DNA of 64,000 nt from Curtobacterium sp. MCSS17_007. Lineage in GTDB: Bacteria; Actinomycetota; Actinomycetes; Actinomycetales; Microbacteriaceae. Where the stretch lies: contig NZ_CP126257.1 of the NCBI RefSeq assembly GCF_003234175.2, positions 1 to 64,000 of the forward strand, written 5' to 3'. The translations under genes and the position numbers were made by a program. The notes beneath the pieces were generated by a model. It made no database searches. It was not told the DNA's origin and saw nothing but the letters and a program-made list of their open reading frames with translations. Numbering within the stretch: position 1 is the first letter of the stretch; the number at the start of each line of letters is the position of its first letter. Below, piece by piece: positions 13,155 to 20,815 of the stretch.

Positions 13155-14021
13155 GTGACCGACCAGGCCTCGGGGCGGGACGGCTCCTGCTACCGGCACC
13201 CGGACCGGCAGAGCTTCATCCTGTGCCAACGGTGTGGACGAACGATCTGCACCGAGTGCCAGACGCCGGCCGCCGTCGGCGTGCACTGCCCGGAGTGCGT
13301 GCGCGAGCAGCGCGCGCAGTTCCAGGCGAACCGTCGCGCGTCCGGGGCGCCGAGCGGGCTGACCGTCGCCCGGCGACGCTTCGCGATGCTCGACCAGAAG
13401 GCGACGACGGTGATCATCGCCGTCTCGGTCGTCGTCTGGCTGCTGAACCTGCTGTCCGGTGGGATCGTCAACCAGTGGCTGAGTTACTGGACGCCCCTGG
13501 TGGGAACGCAGCCGTGGCGTCTCGTCACGGGGCTCTTCGTGCACTCGTCGATCTTCCACATCGGCTTCAACATGCTCGCGGTGTTCATCTTCGGGCGGAT
13601 CCTCGAGAACCTGCTCGGGACGTGGCGCTTCGTGGCGCTGTACTTCCTCGCGGGGCTCGGCGGTGACCTCGCGGTCTCGCTGCTGACGCCGGGTACGCCG
13701 GTCGTCGGCGCCTCCGGCGCGATATTCGGTCTGTTCGCGGCGTTCTTCGTGATCCAGCGGAGCCTCGGCTACAACGCCGTCCAGCTGCTCGTCATCATGG
13801 GGCTCAACCTGGTCGTCGGGTTCCTGCCCGGGACGAACATCTCGTGGCAGGCCCACGTCGGTGGCATCGTCCTCGGGTTCGTCACCGGCTTCGTCTTCTC
13901 GAAGACCCGCAACGTCCGGCAGCGTGGTCTGCAGATCGGTCTGCTGGTGGCCGAGGCGGTCCTGCTCGTCGCCGGCATCGGCGCCGCGTACATCAGCATC
14001 GGTGGTTACGCGATCGGCTGA
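13155..14021 (+). CDS. Rhomboid-family intramembrane serine protease with N-terminal zinc ribbon
   Basis: 288 residues from GTG. The first ~60 residues form a cysteine/histidine zinc-binding module (CYRHPDR, CQRCGR, CTEC, HCPEC). The rhomboid core has six or more membrane segments, with catalytic Ser187 in GASGAIFG and His234 in AHVGG. The zinc-ribbon-rhomboid fusion is common in Actinobacteria. It cleaves substrates within the membrane; the substrate is unknown. It follows ppiA by 5 bases and ends at a strong hairpin. Confidence 0.92.
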   Translation: MTDQASGRDGSCYRHPDRQSFILCQRCGRTICTECQTPAAVGVHCPECVREQRAQFQANRRASGAPSGLTVARRRFAMLDQKATTVIIAVSVVVWLLNLLSGGIVNQWLSYWTPLVGTQPWRLVTGLFVHSSIFHIGFNMLAVFIFGRILENLLGTWRFVALYFLAGLGGDLAVSLLTPGTPVVGASGAIFGLFAAFFVIQRSLGYNAVQLLVIMGLNLVVGFLPGTNISWQAHVGGIVLGFVTGFVFSKTRNVRQRGLQIGLLVAEAVLLVAGIGAAYISIGGYAIG

Positions 14022-14044
14022 CGACCGGACACTCCGCTCCAGGA

Positions 14045-14073
14045 CGCCCCGTCACACCAGGTGTGACGGGGCG
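14045..14073 (+). terminator. Terminator of the ppiA-rhomboid unit
   Basis: A 29-base palindrome with 14-base perfect arms (14045-14058 and 14060-14073) around a single central base, followed by TTC. It lies 24 bases after the rhomboid stop. Confidence 0.75.
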
Positions 14074-14103
14074 TTCGGCGTTCCGGTGTGTTCTGCTGCG
14101 GGG

Positions 14104-14307
14104 TTGTCCACATGAGCAGCGGCCAGTTGTCCACAGCTGTGGAGAAACCAGTGAGTTACACGGGTGTGATTATCCCCACTGTGGACTGCGCTGTGGATAA
14201 GTCGGGGACACGGGTGTGGAAGAGCGTGTGGAAAGTGTGGACAACTGTGGAAAAGCCACGCAGTCGTGTGGAGGAACTGCTGGGCCGTTGCGCGGGCTTG
14301 TGGAGAG
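14104..14307. other. Second dense DnaA-box cluster, between the rhomboid gene and crgA
   Basis: About 200 bases contain eleven TGTGGA/TCCACA cores. Four match TTRTCCACA exactly: 14104-14112 and 14127-14135 in plus orientation, 14192-14200 and 14236-14244 in minus orientation. Weaker ones start at 14138, 14180, 14215, 14227, 14246, 14267 and 14299, and TTATCCCCA is at 14170-14178. This is denser than the box set in the dnaA-dnaN gap. The stretch has no gene. It may act as a DnaA titration/regulatory site or as part of a split origin. Confidence 0.85.
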
Positions 14308-14360
14308 CGGGCGGCAGTAGCTCCTCCGCCCATGAGCGGACGGAGGCCGGGAGGAACGAC

Positions 14361-14394
14361 GACGCCCGCCGTACCGATCGGTACGACGGGCGTC
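14361..14394 (-). terminator. Terminator of crgA
   Basis: 15-base arms (14361-14375 and 14380-14394) with one mismatch and a GATC loop, 21 bases past the crgA stop. Confidence 0.75.
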
Positions 14395-14414
14395 GAGTGT
14401 GTGCGGAGCTGCGG

Positions 14415-14669
14415 TCAGCGCCACCGGGTCGTCATGAGGAAGCCGATGAACATGATGCCGAAACCGATCAGGATGTTCCACGACCCGAGCGACGGCACGG
14501 GCAGCGTCGTGTTCGAGATGTAGAAGACGATGACCCACGCGAGGCCGACGAGCATGAAGCCGAACATGACCGGCTTGAACCACACGGGGTTGGGCTGGTC
14601 ACCCGCCGTGTCGACCGAGTCGGCTCGGGTCCTCCGGGCGGGCTTGGTGCGGTCCTTGTCCTTGGCCAT
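14415..14669 (-). CDS. crgA: Cell division protein CrgA
   Basis: 84 residues: a basic N-terminus, then two transmembrane helices (about 32-52 and 64-80) joined by a short loop (SNTTLPVPSLGSWN), the CrgA signature. In Streptomyces and Mycobacterium CrgA interacts with FtsZ/PBP-type partners and helps coordinate septation. The minus-strand position upstream of trpG is conserved. It appears to be leaderless: TAGGAT (plus-strand 14677-14682) lies 7 bases before the ATG. Confidence 0.93.
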   Translation of the reverse strand: MAKDKDRTKPARRTRADSVDTAGDQPNPVWFKPVMFGFMLVGLAWVIVFYISNTTLPVPSLGSWNILIGFGIMFIGFLMTTRWR

Positions 14670-14676
14670 GGCCGGT

Positions 14677-14682
14677 ATCCTA
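14677..14682 (-). promoter_or_regulatory. -10 box for a leaderless crgA transcript
   Basis: On the minus strand TAGGAT ends 7 bases before the crgA ATG, with no Shine-Dalgarno between. The same arrangement occurs before nucS, several regulator genes and the remnant at 26.3 kb. Confidence 0.5.
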
Positions 14683-14751
14683 CCGTCACCGAGTGTGTGG
14701 GAAGACCCTCAGGAGCCTGCGCACATCCCCCACGAGTACGGTGATCCGACC

Positions 14752-15396
14752 ATGACCAAGATCCTCGTCGTCGACAACTACGACAGCTTCGTCTACACCC
14801 TCAACGGCTACGTGCAGCAGCTCGGGGCGGAGACGGACGTCGTCCGCAACGATGCCTTCCCCGAGGCAGAGATCGCCGAGCGCATCGCCGATTACGACGG
14901 CGTGCTCCTCTCGCCCGGGCCCGGCACCCCGGCGGACGCCGGCATCTCGATCCCGACCGTCCGAGCGGCGATCCAGGCGGAGACGCCCCTGCTCGGGGTG
15001 TGCCTCGGGCACCAGGCCATCGCCGAGGCACTCGGAGCGACGGTGACGCATGCCGAGGAGCTCATGCACGGCAAGACGTCGCAGGTCGACCACGACGACA
15101 GCGTGCTCTTCGCCGGCGTGCCGCACCCCTTCACCGCGACGCGGTACCACTCGCTCGCGATCGTCGACGGCACCGTGCCCGACGAGCTCACCGTGACGGC
15201 GCGGACGGGCGGTGGCGTGATCATGGGTGTGGAGCACAAGGACCACCCGGTGTACGGCGTGCAGTTCCACCCCGAGTCGGTCCTGACCGAGGGCGGCTAC
15301 CGGATGGTGGGCAACTGGCTCGAGACGACCGGTCTGGACGGCGCGGCGGAGCGTGCCGCCTCGCTCAACCCGCTCATCGCTGCGCACCGCTCCTGA
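14752..15396 (+). CDS. trpG: Glutamine amidotransferase, anthranilate/aminodeoxychorismate synthase component II
   Basis: Class I glutamine amidotransferase that supplies ammonia for anthranilate or p-aminobenzoate synthesis. The 214-residue protein starts MTKILVVDNYDSFVY; the catalytic triad is Cys84 (GVCLGHQ), His173 and Glu175 (FHPES). The HGKTSQV stretch is of the TrpG/PabA type. No partner synthase gene is adjacent, so trpG versus pabA cannot be settled here. The start at 14530 would add a long extension running antisense through crgA. The position matches Rv0013. Confidence 0.9.
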   Translation: MTKILVVDNYDSFVYTLNGYVQQLGAETDVVRNDAFPEAEIAERIADYDGVLLSPGPGTPADAGISIPTVRAAIQAETPLLGVCLGHQAIAEALGATVTHAEELMHGKTSQVDHDDSVLFAGVPHPFTATRYHSLAIVDGTVPDELTVTARTGGGVIMGVEHKDHPVYGVQFHPESVLTEGGYRMVGNWLETTGLDGAAERAASLNPLIAAHRS

Positions 15397-15701
15397 GACA
15401 CTGCGCTCGACCGGGCGCGTCCTGCCCGACCGGACGGGCTGTGCTCGACGCGGTGGGTCGCGCTCGACGCTGGGTCCTGCGGCGGACGTACCGACCCGTC
15501 TCGGACGGGACCACGGGGTGCCGGTACCGGCTTCGGGACGGTCCCCGTGCCTCCCGGACGATGACGGCCTCGGTCCACGCCGGCGATGACGAAGCGCATG
15601 GACGACCGCGACCCAGGCCTGCGACCGCGATCGATCCCTGTGCCCGCGACGCGGGCCGGTGACAGCGCCAGCAGCGCTGTCAGGGGACGTCGTCGGGCAG
15701 G
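15397..15701. other. 305-base gap between convergent trpG and pknB
   Basis: No gene is supported. A piece resembling half of the dispersed palindrome (GTGCCTCCCGGACG near 15548) is present, and a hairpin lies at the pknB end. Confidence 0.5.
15661..15681 (-). terminator. Hairpin downstream of pknB
   Basis: An 8-base perfect stem (GACAGCGC/GCGCTGTC) with a CAGCA loop, 21 bases beyond the pknB stop and between convergent genes. Confidence 0.55.
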
Positions 15702-17507
15702 CTACTGCCCGTCGCCGCCGTCCTCGCCACCGTCGCCCTGGTCGTCCTGCGCAGGCGCCGACGGTGCTCGTGACGGCTGCTGCGCGGCTGCGGCGCAGTA
15801 GGTCAGCGTGACGCTGCTGCCCTGGGCGATCTCACCCTCGGGCGCACTCTGCTGGACAACGGTGCTGCCCGTGCACGTGTAGGTCGGGGACGCCACCACG
15901 GTGAGCCCGAGGTTCGCGAGCGTCGAGTTGGCGGCCGAGATCGGCTGCTGCGTCACGTTCGGCATCTTGACCTTGCCGTTCGACACGGTCAGGTTGACGA
16001 CGGAGCCCTTCTCGAGCTGCGTGCTCGAGCCGGGGTCGCTGCTGAGCACCGTGCCCTCAGGGACGTCTGGCGAGTAGTCCGAGTTGATGGCGCCGACCTC
16101 GAATCCGGCGTCCTTGAGTGCCTGCTGCGCGGCGTCCTGCGTCTGGTTCGTCACGTCCGGCACGGCGACCTGTTCCGGGCCGAGGGACACCACGACGCGG
16201 ATGCTCTGCTTGCGGGCGACGTTCGTGCCGGAGCCCGGTTCCGTCCGGATGACCGTGCCCTTCGCGACGTCGTCGGAGTTCTCGCCGACCTCGACGGCGG
16301 TGAGGTCCCGCTTGCCGAGCTCCTGGCGTGCCGAGTCCCACGTGACCCCGACGACGTTCGGCACCGACACCGAGGAGGACACCGGAGCCTTGCCGGGCTG
16401 CAGGTTGGCGACGAAGAAGACGACCGCTGCGATCACGGCCGCGGTCAGGATGATGCCGAGCCAGATCCACGCGACCGGCGGACGGTTCTGCGTGCGCTGC
16501 GGGCGGTGCTCGGCGGTGTCGTCGTCGAGCTCGCGGAAGGCGACCGCGGGGTTCGAGGTCGTGCGCGGGTTCACGCCGAAGAGCATGGTCGAGGCGTCGT
16601 GCGCGGCGTTCTGCTGCAGCGTGCGCGTGGACACCGGGACCTTGCCGGCGGCGGCCTGCTGCAGGTCGGTCCGGAACTCGGCCGCGTTCTGGAACCGCCG
16701 CGTCCGGTCCTTCACGAGGGCGTGCAGCGTCACGGCGTCGAGCGCCGGTGACACGTCCGACGAGATCGTCGACGGTGCGACGGGCTGCTCGCTGACGTGC
16801 TGGTACGCGACCGCGACCGGGGAGTCGCCGATGAAGGGCGGACGACCCGTCAGGAGCTCGAAGAGCAGCACGCCGGTGGAGTAGAGGTCGGTGCGGGCGT
16901 CGACGGTCTCGCCGCGTGCCTGCTCCGGGGAGAAGTAGGACGCGGTGCCGAGGATGGAGGTGGTCTGTGCGACCGTGGCGGAGGTGTCGGTGATGGCCCG
17001 GGCGATGCCGAAGTCCATGACCTTGACCTGGCCGTTGTGCGTGACCATGACGTTGGCGGGCTTGATGTCCCGGTGCACGACACCGGCCCGGTGCGAGTAC
17101 TCGAGCGCGGTGAGGATGCCCTCGGTGATCCGCACGGCCTCGTCCGGAGCGAGGGGGCCGTCCTCGAGCACGTCGGACAACGCCCTGCCGTCGACGTGCT
17201 CCATGACGATGTACGGCACCTGCACCTCGGCGCCGGAGGCCTCGGTGACGGTCTCCTCGCCGGCGTCGTACACGCGCACGATCGTCGGGTGGGCCATGCG
17301 GGCGGCAGCCTGCGCCTCCTGCCGGAAGCGGATGCGGAAGGCGGGGTCGTTGGCCAGGCTCGGCTTGAGGAGCTTCACCGCCACCTTGCGGCCGAGCCGG
17401 GTGTCGGTCCCGACGTGCACCGTCGCCATGCCCCCGCGACCGATGACGTCACCGATCTCGTAGCGGTTGGCGAGGAGCGTGATCCCCGCGGTCACACCTT
17501 CTGGCAC
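15702..17507 (-). CDS. pknB: Ser/Thr protein kinase PknB with three PASTA domains
   Basis: Receptor kinase that controls cell-wall synthesis and division. The 601-residue protein starts at the GTG at 17507, with a strong GGAGGAG just upstream. Kinase domain about 14-280: glycine loop GRGGMATV, Lys45, catalytic HRD (Asp147) and DFG 165-167. A transmembrane helix lies at about 345-367, then three PASTA repeats (each starting VPN/VPD/MPN, about 378-575) that should bind muropeptides or lipid II. The tail is Gln/Asp/Gly-rich. It is the last gene of the fha-to-pknB cluster, separated from pknA by a strong hairpin. Confidence 0.94.
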   Translation of the reverse strand: MPEGVTAGITLLANRYEIGDVIGRGGMATVHVGTDTRLGRKVAVKLLKPSLANDPAFRIRFRQEAQAAARMAHPTIVRVYDAGEETVTEASGAEVQVPYIVMEHVDGRALSDVLEDGPLAPDEAVRITEGILTALEYSHRAGVVHRDIKPANVMVTHNGQVKVMDFGIARAITDTSATVAQTTSILGTASYFSPEQARGETVDARTDLYSTGVLLFELLTGRPPFIGDSPVAVAYQHVSEQPVAPSTISSDVSPALDAVTLHALVKDRTRRFQNAAEFRTDLQQAAAGKVPVSTRTLQQNAAHDASTMLFGVNPRTTSNPAVAFRELDDDTAEHRPQRTQNRPPVAWIWLGIILTAAVIAAVVFFVANLQPGKAPVSSSVSVPNVVGVTWDSARQELGKRDLTAVEVGENSDDVAKGTVIRTEPGSGTNVARKQSIRVVVSLGPEQVAVPDVTNQTQDAAQQALKDAGFEVGAINSDYSPDVPEGTVLSSDPGSSTQLEKGSVVNLTVSNGKVKMPNVTQQPISAANSTLANLGLTVVASPTYTCTGSTVVQQSAPEGEIAQGSSVTLTYCAAAAQQPSRAPSAPAQDDQGDGGEDGGDGQ

Positions 17508-17566
17508 GTACTCCTCCGAATGTCCGTCCGGGACAGTGTACGGCAGCCGTTCCTGCCGGAACGCTG

Positions 17567-17618
17567 GAACGGGGGCTGCCGACGAACCGTTACACAACGG
17601 TGTCGACAGCCCCCGTTC
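17567..17618 (-). terminator. Hairpin between pknA and pknB
   Basis: 12-base perfect arms (17567-17578 and 17607-17618, GAACGGGGGCTG) enclose an inner small stem. It lies 22 bases past the pknA stop and 60 bases upstream of pknB, so it probably partly terminates the upstream operon. pknB may then be driven partly by its own promoter. Confidence 0.7.
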
Positions 17619-17639
17619 GGGTGACGATCAGCTCGTGTC

Positions 17640-19364
17640 CTAGCGGCCGGTCGGACTCGGGGTCGGCGTGCCCGACGGCGTCGGGTCCTCTGCCTGCTCC
17701 CACGTCGCGGTCGCCGCGTCGGAGGACTCGGATGCAGCGAGCGAGCCGCACGTCACCGTGTACGAGAACGACACCTGGTCGTTCACGGCGTCTGCCTGGA
17801 TCGTCACGGCCGTCGAACTCGTGTCTCCGGAGGTCGCGCCGGACGCGTCCTTCCCGCCCGTGACGGTCCAGGTGTACTTCGACACCGAGTAGCCGTCGGG
17901 GCAGGTCGCGGCGGACCAGCTGAAGGTGACCTGGCCCGAGTCGGACACGGTGCCGGCTACCGGCGTGTTCGGCTTGTTGGCCGTCGGCGGGGTCGTGTAC
18001 TGCGTGATCGTGATGAGCGTGCCCTCGACGACGCTGCCGGTCGGAGTGAGGTCGGCGACCGTCTCCGCCTGGCCCGCCGTCGGCGCGGGGCTGCCGTCCT
18101 GGACCGTGACCTCGAACCCACGCCCCTGGAGGTCCGCACGGGCGTCGTCGGTGCTGCGTCCGACGTAGTCGCTCTTGTTCAGGAACACGCGGGCAACGGT
18201 CGGCGTGGGCGTCGAGGACGGTGCGGAGCGGGTCGGCGTCGGCTTCGACGACGTCGGTGCCGGGTCCGGCTCGTCCGAGCCCCCGAGTGCGAACGCAGCG
18301 ATCACGCCGCCGATCAGGAGCACGGCGAGGACGCCGACGAGCCACCAGATCCAGGCGCGCTTCTTCGCCGGCTCCTCGTCCTCGGGACCGGCGGGTGAGC
18401 GAGGGGTCCCGGGAGGCCCGGCGACCGCGCCGGCCTGCGTGCCGATGAGGGCGGTCGCGGCGTCGTCGCCCCGGTTCTGCGGCGGGTTGAACGCGACCGT
18501 GCCGGCCCCGCCGACCGCGGGGACCGCGACGGTGGCGGCGGCCACGTCACCGCGGCGCAGGGCCTGGGCGGCACGTGCGAGGTTGGCGGCCGTCGCCGGC
18601 CGGTCCGCCGGCTTCTTCGCGATGCAGGACAGCACGAGTGCCGAGACGGGCTCGGGCACGTCACCCGGCAGCGGTGGCGGCTGCTCGTTGATGTGCGCCA
18701 TCGCGATCGCGACCTGCGACTCGCCCGTGAACGGACGACGTCCGGCCAGGCACTCGTACGCCACGATGCCGAGCGAGTAGATGTCGGTCGACGGCGACGC
18801 CGGGTGCCCGCTCGCCTGTTCCGGCGACAGGTACTGGACGGTGCCCATCACCTGGCCGGTCGCGGTCAACGGCACCTGGTCGGCGATGCGGGCGATGCCG
18901 AAGTCGGTGATCTTCACCCGCCCGTCGGGCGTGATGAGCAGGTTGCCCGGCTTGATGTCGCGGTGCACGAGGCCGACGGCGTGCGCTGCCTGCAGGGCGT
19001 TCGCGGTCTGCGCGACGATGTCGAGCACCTTGTCGACGGGCAGCGTGTGCTCCCGCTCGATCATCGTGCTCAGGGCCTCGCCGGGGACGAGCTCCATCAC
19101 GAGGTAGGCGCTGCCGTCCTCCTCGCCGTAGTCGAAGACGTTGGCGATGCCCTCGTGGTTGACGAGCGCAGCGTGCCGAGCCTCGGCGCGGAAGCGCTCG
19201 AGGAAGCCGGGGTCGCCGAGGTACTCGTCCTTGAGGATCTTGAGTGCGACGGTCCGGCCGATGACGAGGTCGGTCGCCTGCCACACCTCACCCATGCCGC
19301 CGATGGCGACCCGGGAGGAGAGCTGGTACCGCCCACCGAAGGTGAGTCCGCTGGTGGGTCTCAT
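17640..19364 (-). CDS. pknA: Ser/Thr protein kinase PknA, with one PASTA-like repeat and an extra C-terminal domain
   Basis: 574 residues from the ATG at 19364, which overlaps the pbpA stop by ATGA. Kinase domain about 12-270: glycine loop IGGMGEVW, Lys42, HRD with Asp136, DFG 154-156. A proline-rich juxtamembrane linker is followed by a transmembrane helix at about 338-360. Outside the cell there is one PASTA-like repeat (about 388-450) and then a domain of about 100 residues with a fibronectin/Ig-like beta pattern and a Cys pair, ending in a Pro/Thr-rich tail. Mycobacterial PknA has no such extracellular part. It probably phosphorylates division and FHA proteins. Confidence 0.92.
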   Translation of the reverse strand: MRPTSGLTFGGRYQLSSRVAIGGMGEVWQATDLVIGRTVALKILKDEYLGDPGFLERFRAEARHAALVNHEGIANVFDYGEEDGSAYLVMELVPGEALSTMIEREHTLPVDKVLDIVAQTANALQAAHAVGLVHRDIKPGNLLITPDGRVKITDFGIARIADQVPLTATGQVMGTVQYLSPEQASGHPASPSTDIYSLGIVAYECLAGRRPFTGESQVAIAMAHINEQPPPLPGDVPEPVSALVLSCIAKKPADRPATAANLARAAQALRRGDVAAATVAVPAVGGAGTVAFNPPQNRGDDAATALIGTQAGAVAGPPGTPRSPAGPEDEEPAKKRAWIWWLVGVLAVLLIGGVIAAFALGGSDEPDPAPTSSKPTPTRSAPSSTPTPTVARVFLNKSDYVGRSTDDARADLQGRGFEVTVQDGSPAPTAGQAETVADLTPTGSVVEGTLITITQYTTPPTANKPNTPVAGTVSDSGQVTFSWSAATCPDGYSVSKYTWTVTGGKDASGATSGDTSSTAVTIQADAVNDQVSFSYTVTCGSLAASESSDAATATWEQAEDPTPSGTPTPSPTGR

Positions 19365-20815
19365 TTGTTCAGCACCGCCTCCATGACCTTCTTCGCGACC
19401 GGAGCCGCGACCGTGTTGCCGACGCCGGACTGACCGAGTCCGCCGCCGTTCCCGACGACGACCGCGACGGCCACCTCCGGGTTCTTCGCCGGGGCGAACC
19501 CCGTGAACCACAGCGTGTACGGGTCGCCCGTACCGCCCTCAGCCGTGCCCGTCTTGCCCGCGACGTCGACACCGTCGATCTTGGCATTGGTGCCGGTCCC
19601 GTCGCTGACGACGCTCTGCATCGCCTCGGTCAGGTCGGCCGCCTCGGAGCCGGACAGCGGGTCGCTGTACTGCTTCGGCGAGAACGACTCGACGGTCTTG
19701 AGGTCGCTCGTGGTGATGGAGTCGACGAGCGACGGCTGCATGACCTTGCCGCCGTTCGCGATGCCCGCGGACACCATGGCCATCTGGAGCGGCGAGACGC
19801 GCACGCTGGCCTGGCCGAAGGCGCTCAGCATGAGCTGGGCGGTCGAGTCGACGTCGGGGTACTGGCTCGCCGTGGCACGCATCGGCACCTCGATGGCGTC
19901 ACCGAAGCCGTACTCGTCGGCGACGGACTTGATCGTGTCGTAGCCGAGCTTCTGCCCGAGCTCCGCGAACGGGATGTTGCACGAGTACTGGATCGCCGTC
20001 CGGAGCTTGACGGTCTCACCGCCGCCGCAGGAGCCGCCCTCGGCGTTGTTGATGTACGAGCTCGTGCCGGGGAGCTGCAGCCTGGACGGGTTGGGGAACT
20101 CGGAGTCGAGCGAGTACTTGCCGTCCTTGAGCGCGGCGGAGGCCACGACGAGCTTGAAGACCGAGCCGGGCGTGTACAGGTCACCGCCGATCGCGCGGTT
20201 CTGCAGCGGGGTCGGGGTCTGCTGCAGCAGGGCGTCGTACTGCTGCTTCACCTGCGCGGTGTCGTGCGAGGTGAGCGCGTTCGGGTCGTAGGTGGGCTTC
20301 GACACCATCGCCAGGATCTTCCCGGTGCTCGGCTGGATCGCCACGACCGCGCCGCTGTTCTCACCGAGGGCGTCGTACGCGGCCTGCTGCACGGCGGGGT
20401 CGATCGTCAGGTTGACGTTGTCGCCCTGGACGTCCTGTCCGGTGAGGATCGCGTTGAGGTTCTGGAAGAACGAGGCGTCGGAGTTGCCGGAGAGCACGGC
20501 GTTCTCGGCGCTCTCGATGCCGGTGTTGCCCTGGCCGATCGTGAAGTACCCGGTCACGGCCGAGTACAGCGCACCGTTCGTGTACTTCCGCTGGTACTGG
20601 TACTGGTCGTCCGACGGGGTGGACTCGGCGATGGGGCTCCCGTCGACCAGGATGGCACCGCGCTTGGTCGAGTAGCTGTCCAGGATCGTGCGGGAGTTCC
20701 GCGAGTCCGCACGGAGCGTGTCGGCCGCGAAGAACTGGATGGACGTCGTCGACACGAAGAGCGCGACGAACATGAGCACGATGACGGTCGAGACGCCACG
20801 GAGCTGTCGGTTCAC
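19361..20815 (-). CDS. pbpA: Penicillin-binding protein PbpA (class B transpeptidase)
   Basis: Transpeptidase that cross-links peptidoglycan with RodA. The 484-residue protein starts at GTG 20815, overlapping the rodA stop (GTGA). An N-terminal signal anchor (about 8-30) precedes the dimerisation region; the transpeptidase motifs are SVFK (Ser218, Lys221), SCN (278-280) and KTG (421-423). The downstream overlap with pknA (ATGA) shows tight coupling. The upstream extension with starts near 21556 is antisense shadow of rodA. Confidence 0.95.
   Translation of the reverse strand: MNRQLRGVSTVIVLMFVALFVSTTSIQFFAADTLRADSRNSRTILDSYSTKRGAILVDGSPIAESTPSDDQYQYQRKYTNGALYSAVTGYFTIGQGNTGIESAENAVLSGNSDASFFQNLNAILTGQDVQGDNVNLTIDPAVQQAAYDALGENSGAVVAIQPSTGKILAMVSKPTYDPNALTSHDTAQVKQQYDALLQQTPTPLQNRAIGGDLYTPGSVFKLVVASAALKDGKYSLDSEFPNPSRLQLPGTSSYINNAEGGSCGGGETVKLRTAIQYSCNIPFAELGQKLGYDTIKSVADEYGFGDAIEVPMRATASQYPDVDSTAQLMLSAFGQASVRVSPLQMAMVSAGIANGGKVMQPSLVDSITTSDLKTVESFSPKQYSDPLSGSEAADLTEAMQSVVSDGTGTNAKIDGVDVAGKTGTAEGGTGDPYTLWFTGFAPAKNPEVAVAVVVGNGGGLGQSGVGNTVAAPVAKKVMEAVLNK

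Noticed and set aside
14530..14751. Upstream extension of the trpG frame to ATG 14530
   Set aside because: It lies antisense to crgA and is absent from the family; the start at 14752 gives the canonical N-terminus.
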